A stretch of 64,000 bases of DNA. It comes from Hoplostethus atlanticus (Eukaryota; Chordata; Actinopteri; Trachichthyiformes; Trachichthyidae). A program made the translations under genes and the position numbers. Below are positions 36,497 through 56,137 of this stretch, in pieces (position 1 is the stretch's first letter; the number at the start of each line of letters is the position of its first letter). The notes beneath the pieces were generated by a model. It searched no databases. It saw nothing but the letters and a program-made list of their open reading frames with translations, and was not told where the DNA came from. Location: NCBI GenBank assembly GCA_034670405.1, contig JAXDDX010000071.1:192001-256000 (forward strand), given 5' to 3'.

Positions 36497-38106
36497 GAGC
36501 CTTTTAGCAGGTATGGATACGTATTCAAGAAGGGATTGTCCCTTAATTTACGTTGTAAATCTGTGATAAGTTTAGCCCAGAGAAACTGGTATACCCTGCA
36601 AAGGAACGTGTTTATACTTGATACAACTTGATTAAATAAATGTTTGAATTGTGCAACATGTCGACATCCTGACCTTTCGTCAGGAAGGATGGATTGAAAA
36701 AAAGGGTTAGTGAAGGTTGGGATTCAGGATTCCATGCTTGCTTTTGCCTAGGGCCCCAAAATGATAATAGTAAGTGTAACATAGAAAATGAATAAGGTGT
36801 AACCCTACTGATAAATAAAGGTATTGTAGTGTTGTTCATCGAGCACATCAGTTTGTAACTATTCATATGATGGCGTATGTGTATCAGAAAAAAACAATTC
36901 TGAGAAGACAGCATGGTTTTTAATGCAGTGTTTCCTTTTGCAAGAGATTTGTGGAGTTTTTTTTTGTTTTTGTTTTGTGTTTAAGAGTTTTGAGAAAATG
37001 TGTGACTGTTGAGAAAAACTAATTATGAAGAATGGAGAACAACGGTGAGAAGGAATCCACATTATAGTTCCTATATTATTAATTATAGATAAGCTAGGTC
37101 TGTCTGTTTGTTTTGCACTCCACATCCATTCGCAGAGTTCGCAGAGTTTCTGACTGGGAATTCCGACTTCAAAGATTGTTCTATTGCACTTTTCCCTGTC
37201 GGAGGTTGTGAGGCACAGCACGTTCTCGTTGTGGTTGCATGGTCAAACATTAACCTATCTTTAAACCATCACAATATTACACATTTTATTTAATGCGTGC
37301 TGCACATGCACATTGATTTACTGAATTTACTGAATTAGGGTAAAACCAGTAGGCCAACAGCTAGTGACCAGAACACCTATAGACCTGCATAGAGCCTTTT
37401 AGGAGGTATGGATACAACATATTCAACAAAGGGACAAGAAATCTGTGATAAATTCAGCCCAGATAAACAGACTGGTATACCATGGAGAGGACCTGGTTCC
37501 TTTCACTGATTTGTTTTAGTGTGTTAGGTTTAAATTAAAGGATCCATTGCCTTTGCATGGATATAGTATCCAGCCAAAGGTCCAGTTGTATCAGTAGTTC
37601 TGTTCCATTGGGGGTACATCTTAGAGCTGTTGTCGTCTCATCATGGTGAAATAGTACTACTCCAGAGATTCCTCTCTCATCTGTCTTGCCTGATCACTTC
37701 CTTACCTGGCTGCTGTACATTTTCTGTGGTTCTGCTGCTTTTCATCAATAACTTTCTTCTATCAATCTATGGAGAAACAGTTTTTTTTTTTGGCTATCTA
37801 TGTTATATGTAGTTTTTTGGCTATCATGAGATAAGCTGACATTTCAGTAATTTAACATTATACCTGGCAAGTTACAAAGCTAGTGTGTGTTGTAGCTAGC
37901 TAGCTCATGTTCTCTAACTATAACAGTAACATGTCTTTTAATTTCTATTACAAATAATAGACTATTGAGTGTACACTTCTCAAGCTTACCATTTCTCAAG
38001 TTTACTACCTCTGTCCCACTCACTTACTCTCTGGGATTAGCTGCCCTGACCTGAGTTCAGTTGTAGTGCTGCTGTCTGCCTGCTCTTCATTATGTCTCTG
38101 GTGGCA

Positions 38107-38108
38107 GG

Positions 38109-38178
<70 letters not shown>
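38107..38178. repeat. (TC)n microsatellite
   Basis: About 70 bp of almost pure TC dinucleotide lie in the intergenic region upstream of psen2. Confidence 0.95.
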
Positions 38179-39524
38179 AATGCTTTGAAAATCACTATGG
38201 TTATTTGTTTATTCAAAATCAGTATGTATGCCTATGAGTTGGGTAGCCTTAGCCTAGGTAATGCAACAAAAAAAGCCCCCCCAAAAAGTGTCTGAAATCG
38301 CCCCTGCATTTCAATATGCCATAAGAGCTCATCTGAGTCCCTGCAGCTCCACCTGCCTGTGTACTCTGTGGTGGTCAAGCTGCTGGATTTTACTGCTAAC
38401 ATGATGCATGGCATTCACAAACTATGAAGGTAATATTGTAGTGAAACTCGTGAGAACTTGTTGACTCGATGTGCGGTTGTAGAATAAATGTGTGCTTGTA
38501 CTAGTCTATGTCTGAATTTCCACTCTCACATCCGTAATTCTAAATTTGAAGTCACAGAAAAATACAGTGTGTAAATCAAAGTTTTCATAAATCTACACCA
38601 ATGTATCAGTTATATAATAGTTAATATAATCTGCAGTCTTTCTGTAAATGCATCTGAACAACGAAGTTTTTTTTAAAACCTGGCAAACACACACTTAGAA
38701 CATATATTTTGTGTACATTTATTGTTTGTTAAGTTATTTAAATCATTACAAAAAATGACAAAACACACACACAGAGGAATACATGTAGGTAAAGACTACA
38801 CATAATTTATAGTATATTACATTCATACAATTTCCCTTACTACTATATTTTCATTTCCAAAGTGCTCTTACTGTATATATTGTGTTGTTTTTTTTATATA
38901 AGAGCTCTTACTGTAATTACTGTAAATATTGTGGTTTTTTTATTGTAAATACTGTGTACTGTTGCCTTTTGCACATTCCCGTTGAGCATTGCCACTTTTC
39001 ATTTCACTACACACCCCGTGTGTGTATGTGACAAATAAAGTTCTTGAATCTTGAATGTATGACGCGTAAACAGGTCACGAGCTCGCGGATGACCACGTTG
39101 GTCAGCTGACTCCAGACTTCCTGCTTCATGTTTTGCTCCAGTCGCCGTCACCGTCGGCGAAGGAGGAAGAGCGTCTCTTTTCAGCTTCTTCATGTCAAAA
39201 CAGGATAAATAAAGGCAAGGACGTAATTTCCCTCACAGTTTATTCGCCCCTTTTGGCAGAGTAAAGCGAACATGTAGGGTTAGCCGCCGTTAGCCTAGCC
39301 GAAGAGCTGTAATGAATGGGATGTCCAGTTAGCTTCAAAGCTAGCAGCTATCAATCAGTGCATCATATCTTAACTGAAAATGTAAACAGTTTGCCGTCTA
39401 ATTCAGACAGTTTCCTTCCTTTAGCTGATGTTTGATTATATCTAGTTGGATACAAAACGCAGAAATACCACAACATTAAAGTTACAGAGCGACTGCAACT
39501 GTAGGAAGTGATACCAGGCCTGGC

Positions 39525-39700
39525 TAGGGTGGGGATTTAAACCAGACACCAGACCAGTCCTGCTAAATTACCACCAGGCACCAGACCAGTACTGCTAAAT
39601 TACCTTCAGACACCAGACCAGTACTGCTAAATTACCCTCAGATACCAGACCAGTACTGCTAAATTACAACCAGACACCGGACCAGTACTACTAATCACTA
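39525..39700. repeat. 32-bp minisatellite upstream of psen2, about 5 copies
   Basis: The unit AGACCAGTACTGCTAAATTA followed by CCTTCAGACACC (32 bp) is repeated about five times with small changes. The reverse complement of about two units is found at 41187-41260 in psen2 intron 2. Confidence 0.85.
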
Positions 39701-39932
39701 CTTTGGTTTTGGCTGCAAGTTATAGGTAGCTAACCATCATTTTCATACTTATTCTACTTTAAAAGATTATTGACTGTAGTGAGAGTGGGTGAATTTGGGG
39801 GATTTACCAGCCACTGTGGCATGTACACAAAGAAATTTCATTCCTCTCATTTGGCCTAATGTTAGCTTATTGATGACATATGTGACCATTGTTTGCAGGT
39901 TTTTCCCTCGGCGTTGTGTGAACGGTCTAACC

Positions 39933-47670
<7,738 letters not shown>

Positions 47671-49810
47671 GAGCCCCGCCCTCTTCTTCCTCCCTCCTCC
47701 AGGGCTGCCATTGGTTGACGTAACGCTTCTCCTTCCCCTGCCTTTCTTCTTCCTGTCTTTACTAGTAGATGTTTTTTCCCAGCAGAGATTTGTGTGGGGA
47801 AAGGATAGCAGCCCCTTTTTAAAAGAACAATGGGTAAATGTGTTCCCATTTACCAAACCACAGGAAGTGATGTAACTCTCCCTTGTGATGTTAAACCTGG
47901 GAGAGCGCCTATGTAGGAACCTGGCTCAGATGTTAGAGGAAATGGGTGGGTGAGAGCAGGTGTGTGTGATTTAGGATATCAGGTGGACTCCTCCCATCAA
48001 CAACAGGATGGTTGGTTTCAAGTGGCCTTCGAAGTCATGTGGGTGTATCTGTTTCTGAAAGATTTGTTGCTGTGGAGCACTTGAGTTTGCTTCTCCTCAT
48101 AGGTCTGATGTTGGATGAAAAACTGGAAAAACTGTTTCAGGAATGAAGAATGCTTGTTTTCACTGTTGTATATCTGAAAATACAGTGGGGTTTTAACAAG
48201 TTTCGAGGGCCCAAAGGGCCATGAAGCTCCATTCAAGACATAAATGACCATGGAAACTTTCAGGTAAGATAAAGAAACATACCAAAATTGTAGTTGCATT
48301 TTCTTTCTGTGAGAGCAACATTAGACATTAGTTCAGTGTCAACCCACAGCAGCATCAATAACCAGATGAGGCCGGACTGACCCGAGCTCTGTGTGTTTTT
48401 GGAAACCGAGCTAGATTTGAGTCAAATAAACATATTCACTTCTCACCAAGCCATCAGAAATGTACCCCCTGTCTCTGCCACTGTGCTTTACTGACCCAGG
48501 GAAAACTCTAGGACGGTATTTATATTTCATGGCACTTCTGGAAGAGAAAGTGTTTCTAATTATCTGTATTATGATGTATGAAATAGATGTAAGCAATCTG
48601 TAAAGGTCTAAATACTTTGGTTTGATCTTCTATATGTGACTCACTGGGGAAAAAACTGGATATAGAACTCGGTATTATCAAGATTTCTTCTTGATAATTG
48701 GGTTGGCATCGACTGCAGACCTCAAATTTAAGTTGAATCCCACTTCCTCCATTTACCTCACCCAGGGTGGGAAATCACCACCGGCCAAATGCTGGCTGGT
48801 TTTGGTTGGTTGGTTGGTACACGCTGATGTAGTTTCCAGTCTTTTAGTGGATTTTTTAAAAGAGTTCTCTGACGAAAGGCAAGTGATGTGAAATCATTCA
48901 TATTCAAGACACTAAAAAGTTAATCACATATCAATGAGTGTTTTGGGCACGCCAGTATGTTGGTCCTGTCTAAAATCGGGCTGGTAAAATACTGGAAGTG
49001 GCAAATGGAGTATGGAAGCCATCAGTCATTGTGGCCAGTGGATGAAAAAATTGAAGGTGCTCTGTGTATCAATACTATCAATAAATCATTGCATTAATTT
49101 TGAAACGAGTAATTATCGGAAACAAAGGAGACCATCACCGAGAAGACCAGCCTCTGCACTGCATTTTACATTGTGGCCACCAGGTCGATTTGGAGGGAAA
49201 TCTGCTGGATTGCTTTACGGCACAAAACAGGAAGAGGGCGCTGTTCTTCCAGCGCTTTCAGTTTCTGGCAACGGCAGATGGAAAAATCACATCACATCCA
49301 ACATGTTGATCTTCAGTAAAGACGAAGACGCCGGGGAAGGGTAGGGACAGGAAGAAACAGGGTTTATGGGAAACATCTTAATACCACTGCTGTGAGAGGC
49401 TAACTATCTCCACCATGGTCTCATTGGTTGACAGTAATTATACCAAGGTATCAGATTTAATTTGACAATGATATATTGATGTTTCCTGCCCTGTTCTCTT
49501 TAGTGTCGGCTGTTTGCCAATTGCCATTTATTGTTGAAATAACATTTTAGAGACATGGACTAAACACATTTAGACTTATCAGTGGCTGGTTTTTAACTGA
49601 TACTAGTCTGCTGTCTGACTGGGGGGCTTTTACCTGCTGCGGGAGTATGTATGTAGTCTTTATATCGAAGAAGATATATATTTATAGTGAAATTAAGGTG
49701 TAATATTTGATTTTGTAACAAGTAGTGGACACTGAATGGACACTTGGTTAAACTTCATGGACTGTTTTCATTGTGATGTGCAATAAAATGGTACTTCTAT
49801 ACACAAGCAC
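47671..49810 (+). other. Probable psen2 3' untranslated region
   Basis: No further exon was recognised after the stop codon at 47668-47670. AATAAA occurs at 49782-49787 in GTGCAATAAAATGG, followed by a T-rich/GT-rich stretch, fitting a 2.1-kb 3' untranslated region. An earlier AATAAA (48425) could give a shorter form. Confidence 0.5.
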
Positions 49811-50154
49811 AGAGGAAAGATTCATTTTTCTGAGGGGGTAGGGATGGTTATAGCCTAAAGCTATCCAGGGAAAAAAACCTGTACTGTAATTTAAGATGCA
49901 ATATGGATTTTAAGGCAACAAATGTAGTTTCTCATTCTTGGGTGAATCAATTTAGCATGGTCTGATTCTGTTTCAGGAAGCAAATGGCATGTCTGTGTGT
50001 GTGACAGAAACTAAGTTAATCTAAAGAAACAGGCTTTTAATCAACAAAGGTATCCAAAAATGTTTCCTTTTACATGCCAATGGATGGACACTTATCCAAC
50101 GTGTATATATTATATTACAGTACCATGAGTGCATATATTTTAAGCATTAGTGGC

Positions 50155-50235
50155 TCCAGTGGGAATTGAACCCCTCACCCTGGCAGTGTTGGTGCCTTGC
50201 TCTAAACACTGAGCTACAGCAGGCCAGTGATACCT
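50155..50235 (-). mobile_element. tRNA-derived SINE fragment
   Basis: On the minus strand, a box A-like stretch (GCTCAGTGTTTAGAGCAAGG) and a box B-like GGGTTCAATTCCC have tRNA spacing. It lies between psen2 and dpy30. It lacks a full cloverleaf, so it is not a tRNA gene. Confidence 0.5.
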
Positions 50236-50346
50236 GGCCCGGCCCTAGTTAGACATGATATTCATTTAGAAAGCACTCAGGGAATCTTGACTTAGACATG
50301 AACATGATTGAAAACTCAACTTAAAATACAACTTTTCTGTCACATC

Positions 50347-50352
50347 TTTATT
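50347..50352 (-). terminator. dpy30 poly(A) signal
   Basis: AATAAA on the minus strand lies about 105 bp after the dpy30 stop codon, a normal distance. Confidence 0.6.
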
Positions 50353-50456
50353 CTGGGTTAAAAAAAAAATTGCTACTACTCCATTAGCAAACTTTCTACT
50401 TTGTTTGAGTCAAACGCAGGGCCTCAAAGTGCAGAAGTCGCTCCGGGTCAGAAAGC

Positions 50457-51442
50457 CTAATTTCGCTCTTCAAACTGGCCTTTGTTCTTGAGGAGGAATG
50501 CTGCGAGATATTCGATAGGATTTGGAGGTCTGGAAGAAAATAAAGCAAACGTGGAAATTAGAATCACTAATCACCAAATACAATAAATGTACAGGAAATA
50601 GTCTCGGTGACACTGGAACAGAGTCATTGATGATTTAGATTTTTACAGTAAATAATGACAGCCTAGAAGACCTCATAATATAGACACGACATGATAAGAC
50701 TATACATATCAATCTACATGTACTTTACGTATTTCGATTCACCACGGAACTAAAGGACACGAGTAGCCATCTGAATGAGATGCTACTAATTAATTGGTGA
50801 AGCAAAAACCTGTGGTGGTATTTTTGGTTGGAATTTTTATGTACGCCTACTGGTACAATATGAAGTAACTACTAAAAATTTGCCATTTTCCAGGAATAAA
50901 AGTATAAATGTTGTATTTTTTGGTATTTATTGTTAAATGGGTGTATGGTATAACATGGAGATTTAGCTAAAATTCCCTTGTGTTGAAACCCACCTTTCCT
51001 TGGCCAGCACCGACAGGCCTTGGAGGAGGATCGGCACCACGGTCTGGTCCAGGTAGGCCCGTGTCGGCAGTGACTGCAGGTCCACCTTCTGTTTGGAAAT
51101 CTTCTCTGCGTTGGCTTTTTCATTGTCCACTATTCTCTAAAACAGGGACATAACACGAGCATTACTGGGGCTCTTTTTATTTATATCTTTTTATGTTTAG
51201 GCGTTATCCAGAGTGGGAGTGTAGCAGTACAATCAGCTTCAATTCCTAGATCCAAGGTTCCTATGTTTTGCTAATCAAAGTCCATGGCTTTTCCAGCACT
51301 ATTCCATGACCATATTTGTCAGTATGTTGCAAATGTCATTTTCTTACAGTGAATAGCTGATCTGTGGCTCAACAAGCAGCCAAGCTTGACATTAAACACT
51401 GCACTGGTTGGAAAGAAGATTATCAACAAATTTCCATGACAA

Positions 51443-51501
<59 letters not shown>

Positions 51502-51658
51502 GACACACACAGACACACACACACACAAGAAGCCTGGGCTGGTTTTCTGTAGTTACCTGGATGTTTTCCGTCAGGCCGTATTCAGCATGAGGGTTTTCAG
51601 CCACCTAGAGGAATGTCAGATGTAAGAATTCATAGTCACACATTTGGCAAAACTAACA

Positions 51659-51697
<39 letters not shown>

Positions 51698-53049
51698 ACA
51701 AAATAATAAAGAATTTAAAAAATACCCTCATTAGTTCTTGCATTTCTGTGCAACCCTACAAACTACGGCTGTCCAAATTACTGAATGTTATTTCCAGACA
51801 CTTGTAGAACAATCCAAAAGGTAAAGCTGAATTGACCATTTTATGAATTCATCACTTTTGTGTGTATGTTATTACTTACTGGAGTGTGTCCTTCCATGGA
51901 CTGATCTGCATCTGTGTGATCTAGAAAACAGTCAAATGTTAGAACCCTAGAAACCCATCCAGGAAAGGTTATTTCAATGTTTTAAGTATTCCACACATCA
52001 CTTTACTTCAATGGCTCTTAAACCATTGGGCACACTGTGGAGTGAGCTGAGCCTTTAGCACAATACGTGCTGTTCTCTCTTGTATGAGGAGAACATCCCG
52101 CTAAAAATGTAATAATCTGACAGTTTAGTGCTGTAAATATCTAGTAAAACATGATTTAAGACCTTTTAAGAATAGTTAGAATCCACTTTTTAAATTCAGC
52201 GCACATCCAGTACACCAACTGGTTCGCATCTTATTCTCACAATATTCTTCCACTAAAATACACCGTGGTGGGCGGTAGCGAGCAGCGTGAACCAGTTATA
52301 AAAGGTGATTTTTATTGAAATAAGATGCTAATTGATCACACATTCACCAGAAGACCCTAACAATTTGTAAAAGGCCTCAAGACTTTCTACGAGGTGTGTA
52401 CTTTTGCCGATAAGCAAGGCAACAATAAACTGATAGATTTTTAACGGAGTTTGGTGTAACTCCTCTCCTCGGGACGACTCTGCCTTGCCGACATACAATG
52501 TTGTAGAAAATTATTACATCTACGATTCAATTTAAATAAGAAATTCCAAATCCTTAAAATGTTTTCATATAAAACAATGAAATATTCCCATATAGATAAA
52601 CTAGAGCCGAGCCGAGCTGCTCATAGTATGTGCTGGCCCCCTTGCCTGGTCCTACCCACAATGGTTTATTCGACATTTTTGAGCTTTCATCAATTTAGTA
52701 TGCCTTTGAATTGTGCCGTTAAATTTGTTTTGGATTTTGCTGTTCCAGTATGCCTCTGCCCCAAATACTAGAAAACCACTTGGCTAACCTGCTATGAATG
52801 ACTAACGGCAAACTAACATCGTTCACGAGTGTGAATCATGTTGGAAGTGGCGGTAAGCTAGCTTAGCAATATATTAATGGTTTCTGTACGCTAAATAAAT
52901 GGCAATTATTGAAATAAATAGTCGTAATTTTAAACAATGGGTATCATAACATTATAACAAGGCTGATACACAAAACAAAACAATAAAAAGTAGAATAAAA
53001 ACTGCTTAAAGCTCAGTCAATGGACAACAATTGACTCACCGTCCGCCAT
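50457..53049 (-). CDS. dpy30: DPY30, core subunit of SET1/MLL histone methyltransferase complexes
   Basis: This small nuclear protein dimerises and binds ASH2L to boost H3K4 methylation by SET1/MLL complexes. Exons (minus strand): 53049-53040, 51920-51880, 51604-51557, 51136-50994, 50529-50457. All sites are GT-AG in phase, giving 104 aa (human 99). The first exon codes only Met-Ala-Asp plus one base. The N-terminus (about 1-20) is acidic and differs from mammals. From [11 protein letters not shown] on it is nearly invariant: the Dpy-30 docking helices contain [20 protein letters not shown] (start in exon 4) and [16 protein letters not shown], ending QFEERN. It is flanked by psen2 (convergent) and the opsin (divergent). 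Confidence 0.96.
51445..51530. repeat. (TA)n(CA)n microsatellite in dpy30 intron 3
   Basis: A (TA)n run grades into (CA)n with AGACACAC interruptions. A second (CA)n run lies at 51660-51695 in intron 2. Confidence 0.95.
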
Positions 53050-54494
53050 GTTTGTTGTTAGTATTTACGCAGGATGCGTGGTATACGTCAATTCTGCTAC
53101 GATGCTACGTAAAAACCCCACCGCAGCCTTTCAGCGGAAGTTAAACCAGCTAGTTTCAGTTAGAAGAACACCGGAAGTAAAGCGATTTTGGTTAGACTGT
53201 GGCTGTCAAACAGTTTGTGTCTGTGTACTGATATATATATATATATATGACAGGATATGAGAGCACCGGAGTTGTTATCTACTGCCTCTGGGCTGAGCAA
53301 GGAGGTTATATAGAAGAACTGGAGAACTGGAAGAACTGTTTCTATAATTACACATGTATTCTGGACTCCCATATCTTCAAAATTGCAGTGGGAAACCAAA
53401 GGGTACCGATCCGGTGCCATACTGTGCCGAACCATAACCAGGATAAATCACATACGTTTGTCTTTTGGTTACTGTTAATATACAGAGAGTACAAAATATT
53501 AGTTCCTCCTTCCGACTGTTGAGTTGCACCCCTTTCTGCACAATCCATGTCCATGACTGTCAAGAGGACTAAAACCTTCTTTAATGTCTCCGCTCCATCT
53601 CATCTCCTCTTCATGACTGAAGTGGATTTAACAGGTGAAATCAATCAGGAATCACAGCTTTCATTCACCTGCTCATCCTGTTTCATGAACAGGGCAGGTC
53701 GTCATAATGTTTTGTCCACTCAGTGTATATACAGTATTGTGACGTGCTCATACACTACAAACAGATTTTTCAACAACTGCAGCTATTCACTGCAACATTG
53801 TTTTAGTAGTGTGTCTGACAGCAGGGGTTTCAGTTTCTTCCTCTTTCTTCCTGTTGTGTTGTTGACTGGTCGTCCGCCTCGTTATTCTTGGCTCTCTGGG
53901 CCAATCAGAGCCTGCTGTTCAATCCCCTTAGTCAGGTATTTCAGGTCGGGAGGGATTAGCTGGCCACACACTGAGCCCTGCTGGTAGACAACCTGACTTC
54001 AACACAAGCACTTTGGGATTTTTGAGCAAATGAATGGAAGGGTTTAAATCCAAAACACCATACATTCATTGTAGAAATTGGATTTGGATGTTACCTGATG
54101 TATCTCGCTCAATATTTAGGATGCACTGACAAATGTTCATATTTTATAAACGAAGGGTTCACGATAGATTCATAACATTCAGTAATGCAACTATAATCCA
54201 CATTGTGCACATCCTGTGTATATGTTGGGTATTTGGTTTTTTTGGGTCATATTCTCATATTCTTCTCTTCTGTTCTTTACTAATCTAATTAAATTTCATT
54301 TTTGTATATTTATATAATACATATTGTTCATTCCTTTTCTTTGTCTCAGGATGCTCTAGTTTCGCGCTACTCAACACGCGGGCCGCATGCGTCATTTACA
54401 GTCATTTAGCAGATGCTTTTATCTTACAATATCCTCCTCCATGGGAAGAAGGGGTAAGAGTTGACAAATTAGAGGGGCTTGTCACCACTGGGTA

Positions 54495-54543
<49 letters not shown>

Positions 54544-56137
54544 TGCATGAATATGTGTGTATCTATCTGTGTGAGAGACAGAGAAGTAAACTTCATCACT
54601 GTAATTTCTCCATAGAGCCACTCAGCCTGCTGATTATGAAACAACAAAAATCACTCGACGTCTTTAATCAGGTTTATGTTGTGCCAGACACGAGGCTCTG
54701 CAGCAAGAATTCCCTGCAGGAAACTTTCGCCTCCGTCATCCATTGAACAGCAATCCATGTCCACTGACGCATGTGTTAAGCTGCAGTGGCCACTTAACTG
54801 ACTGTCAGTCTCTGCTGCAGTCCTGCAGGCTGCATCCGCCACCACACACCGGGGGGGGGGGGGTCATTACCTCACTGAGGTCAACCTGGTGGTCAGATAG
54901 CAGAGGATTAGTGGATAGTATGAGGACGTGTTCACACCAAGCATGTTTGAAGCTGTTTATTCAACCTCTGGTGCGTTAACACCTTTAGTTTGATTTGTTT
55001 GGCCAGGTGAGAACGTAATCCAAATCAACTACAGGAAACGACCCCGAAATGCAAGGTTTTATGGGTATAAGGAGACAGATTTCCAACTTAAAGCTGCAAT
55101 ATGCAACTTTTTTGACATTAAAATAATAAATAAATAGGATATATTGGCTCTTCATGCCTAAATTCCCTGTTTGCCTGAAAGTGTCTTTTCATTGGTGTTG
55201 GGAAAGACTTCTGCAATTTCCTCTATTCCTGCCAGTTCAGGATGCAGCCCAGATGCAGTTAGATATAGAAATTATTTTAAGATTTTACTGATCACGTTTA
55301 AAGCTCAGCTAGGTCAGATGTCTAGCGCCGTTACTGACCTCTTAGTTCCCCATGAGCCAGAGTACTCCTGACTGTCCTCAGTCTAGACTCAGGACGAAAG
55401 GTGATTTTCAGACTGTGGATCGTCTCGCCTGAGGAACTTAGACTAGCTAGCAGTTCATGAAAACGTTTCCATTTGCTGTTCTAAACACCCGGTGTCAGGT
55501 TGGTTTTTCTCAGGAAAAATCGTCTGGTGCACAGGAAGTGATGCGTTTTGCATTTTCTGGTTTGTTTGTAATAAATAGAAGAAGAAGAACTGGGTAGTTA
55601 GCATGAGCAGCGATAGCCACCGTGGCTGAACAAACAAAGAAAAGAGTGCCACCTACAGAAACTCAAACTCCATGAACAGAAAATCCAAGGAGAAAGACGT
55701 CACAGTACTGGACACACTGTTTGATTGACAGGTGATCTCTGGGGAGAGCAGTGAGGAACACCACGTGAGGCTGAGAGACAAAGATGGAGACTCATGGATT
55801 ACCACTTTAATTTAACAATATCTTTGAAAAAAGTACCATAATTTATTTAATGTTGTGTTACTAATTGCTTTATCTCCAATATGTCTGCTTTTCAGAAGCT
55901 AAGAAAACCTGCCTTGTTTTAAACCATCATAGGACTACTCTGGTGATTGTTGCAGCCTGGTGGTGCTTTGGATTAGAGCGGTCAGCGTCACACCTGCAGA
56001 CAGACTCGGACTATATTTAACCTGGATTAACATCCTCGGGGACTTGGACCCGGCTGGGAAGAGTTGTTCAGGTGGACTTTGGCCAGAGCTCCAGCTCCAT
56101 GCATTCGGCTGTAAAGAGAAAATAAAAACTCAGGAGA
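53050..56137. other. Intergenic region between dpy30 and the opsin
   Basis: No supportable exon was found. It contains a (TA)n run near 53230, a hAT tip (GCGCTACTCAACACGCGGGCC at 54364-54384, like the left end of the element at 29220) joined directly to a SINE/LINE tail (54398-54425), a (GT)n microsatellite at 54497-54541 and a G homopolymer at 54851. The left end should include the dpy30 promoter and the right end the opsin promoter and 5' leader. Confidence 0.55.

Larger units (their letters stand above)
34913..39898. other. Intergenic region between srd5a2 and psen2
   Basis: No supportable coding exon was found. The srd5a2 and psen2 promoters must lie at or near its two ends, as the genes are divergent. 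It holds a duplicated segment pair (35985-36088 with 36497-36540, and 37280-37430), an L2 insertion (36089-36496), a long (TC)n run, a LINE-like 3' tail at about 38890-39058 (ending AATAAAGTTCTTGAATCTTG), and a relatively CpG-rich stretch at 39060-39320 that could be the psen2 promoter or first exon. Confidence 0.5.

Noticed and set aside
49012..49344. 110-codon frame downstream of psen2
   Set aside because: It lies in the probable psen2 3' untranslated region, has no homologous motif and overlaps another unrelated frame.
53547..53987. 146-codon plus-strand frame between dpy30 and the opsin
   Set aside because: No domain, no signal of splicing, and low-complexity Phe/Ser content typical of chance frames in AT-rich DNA.
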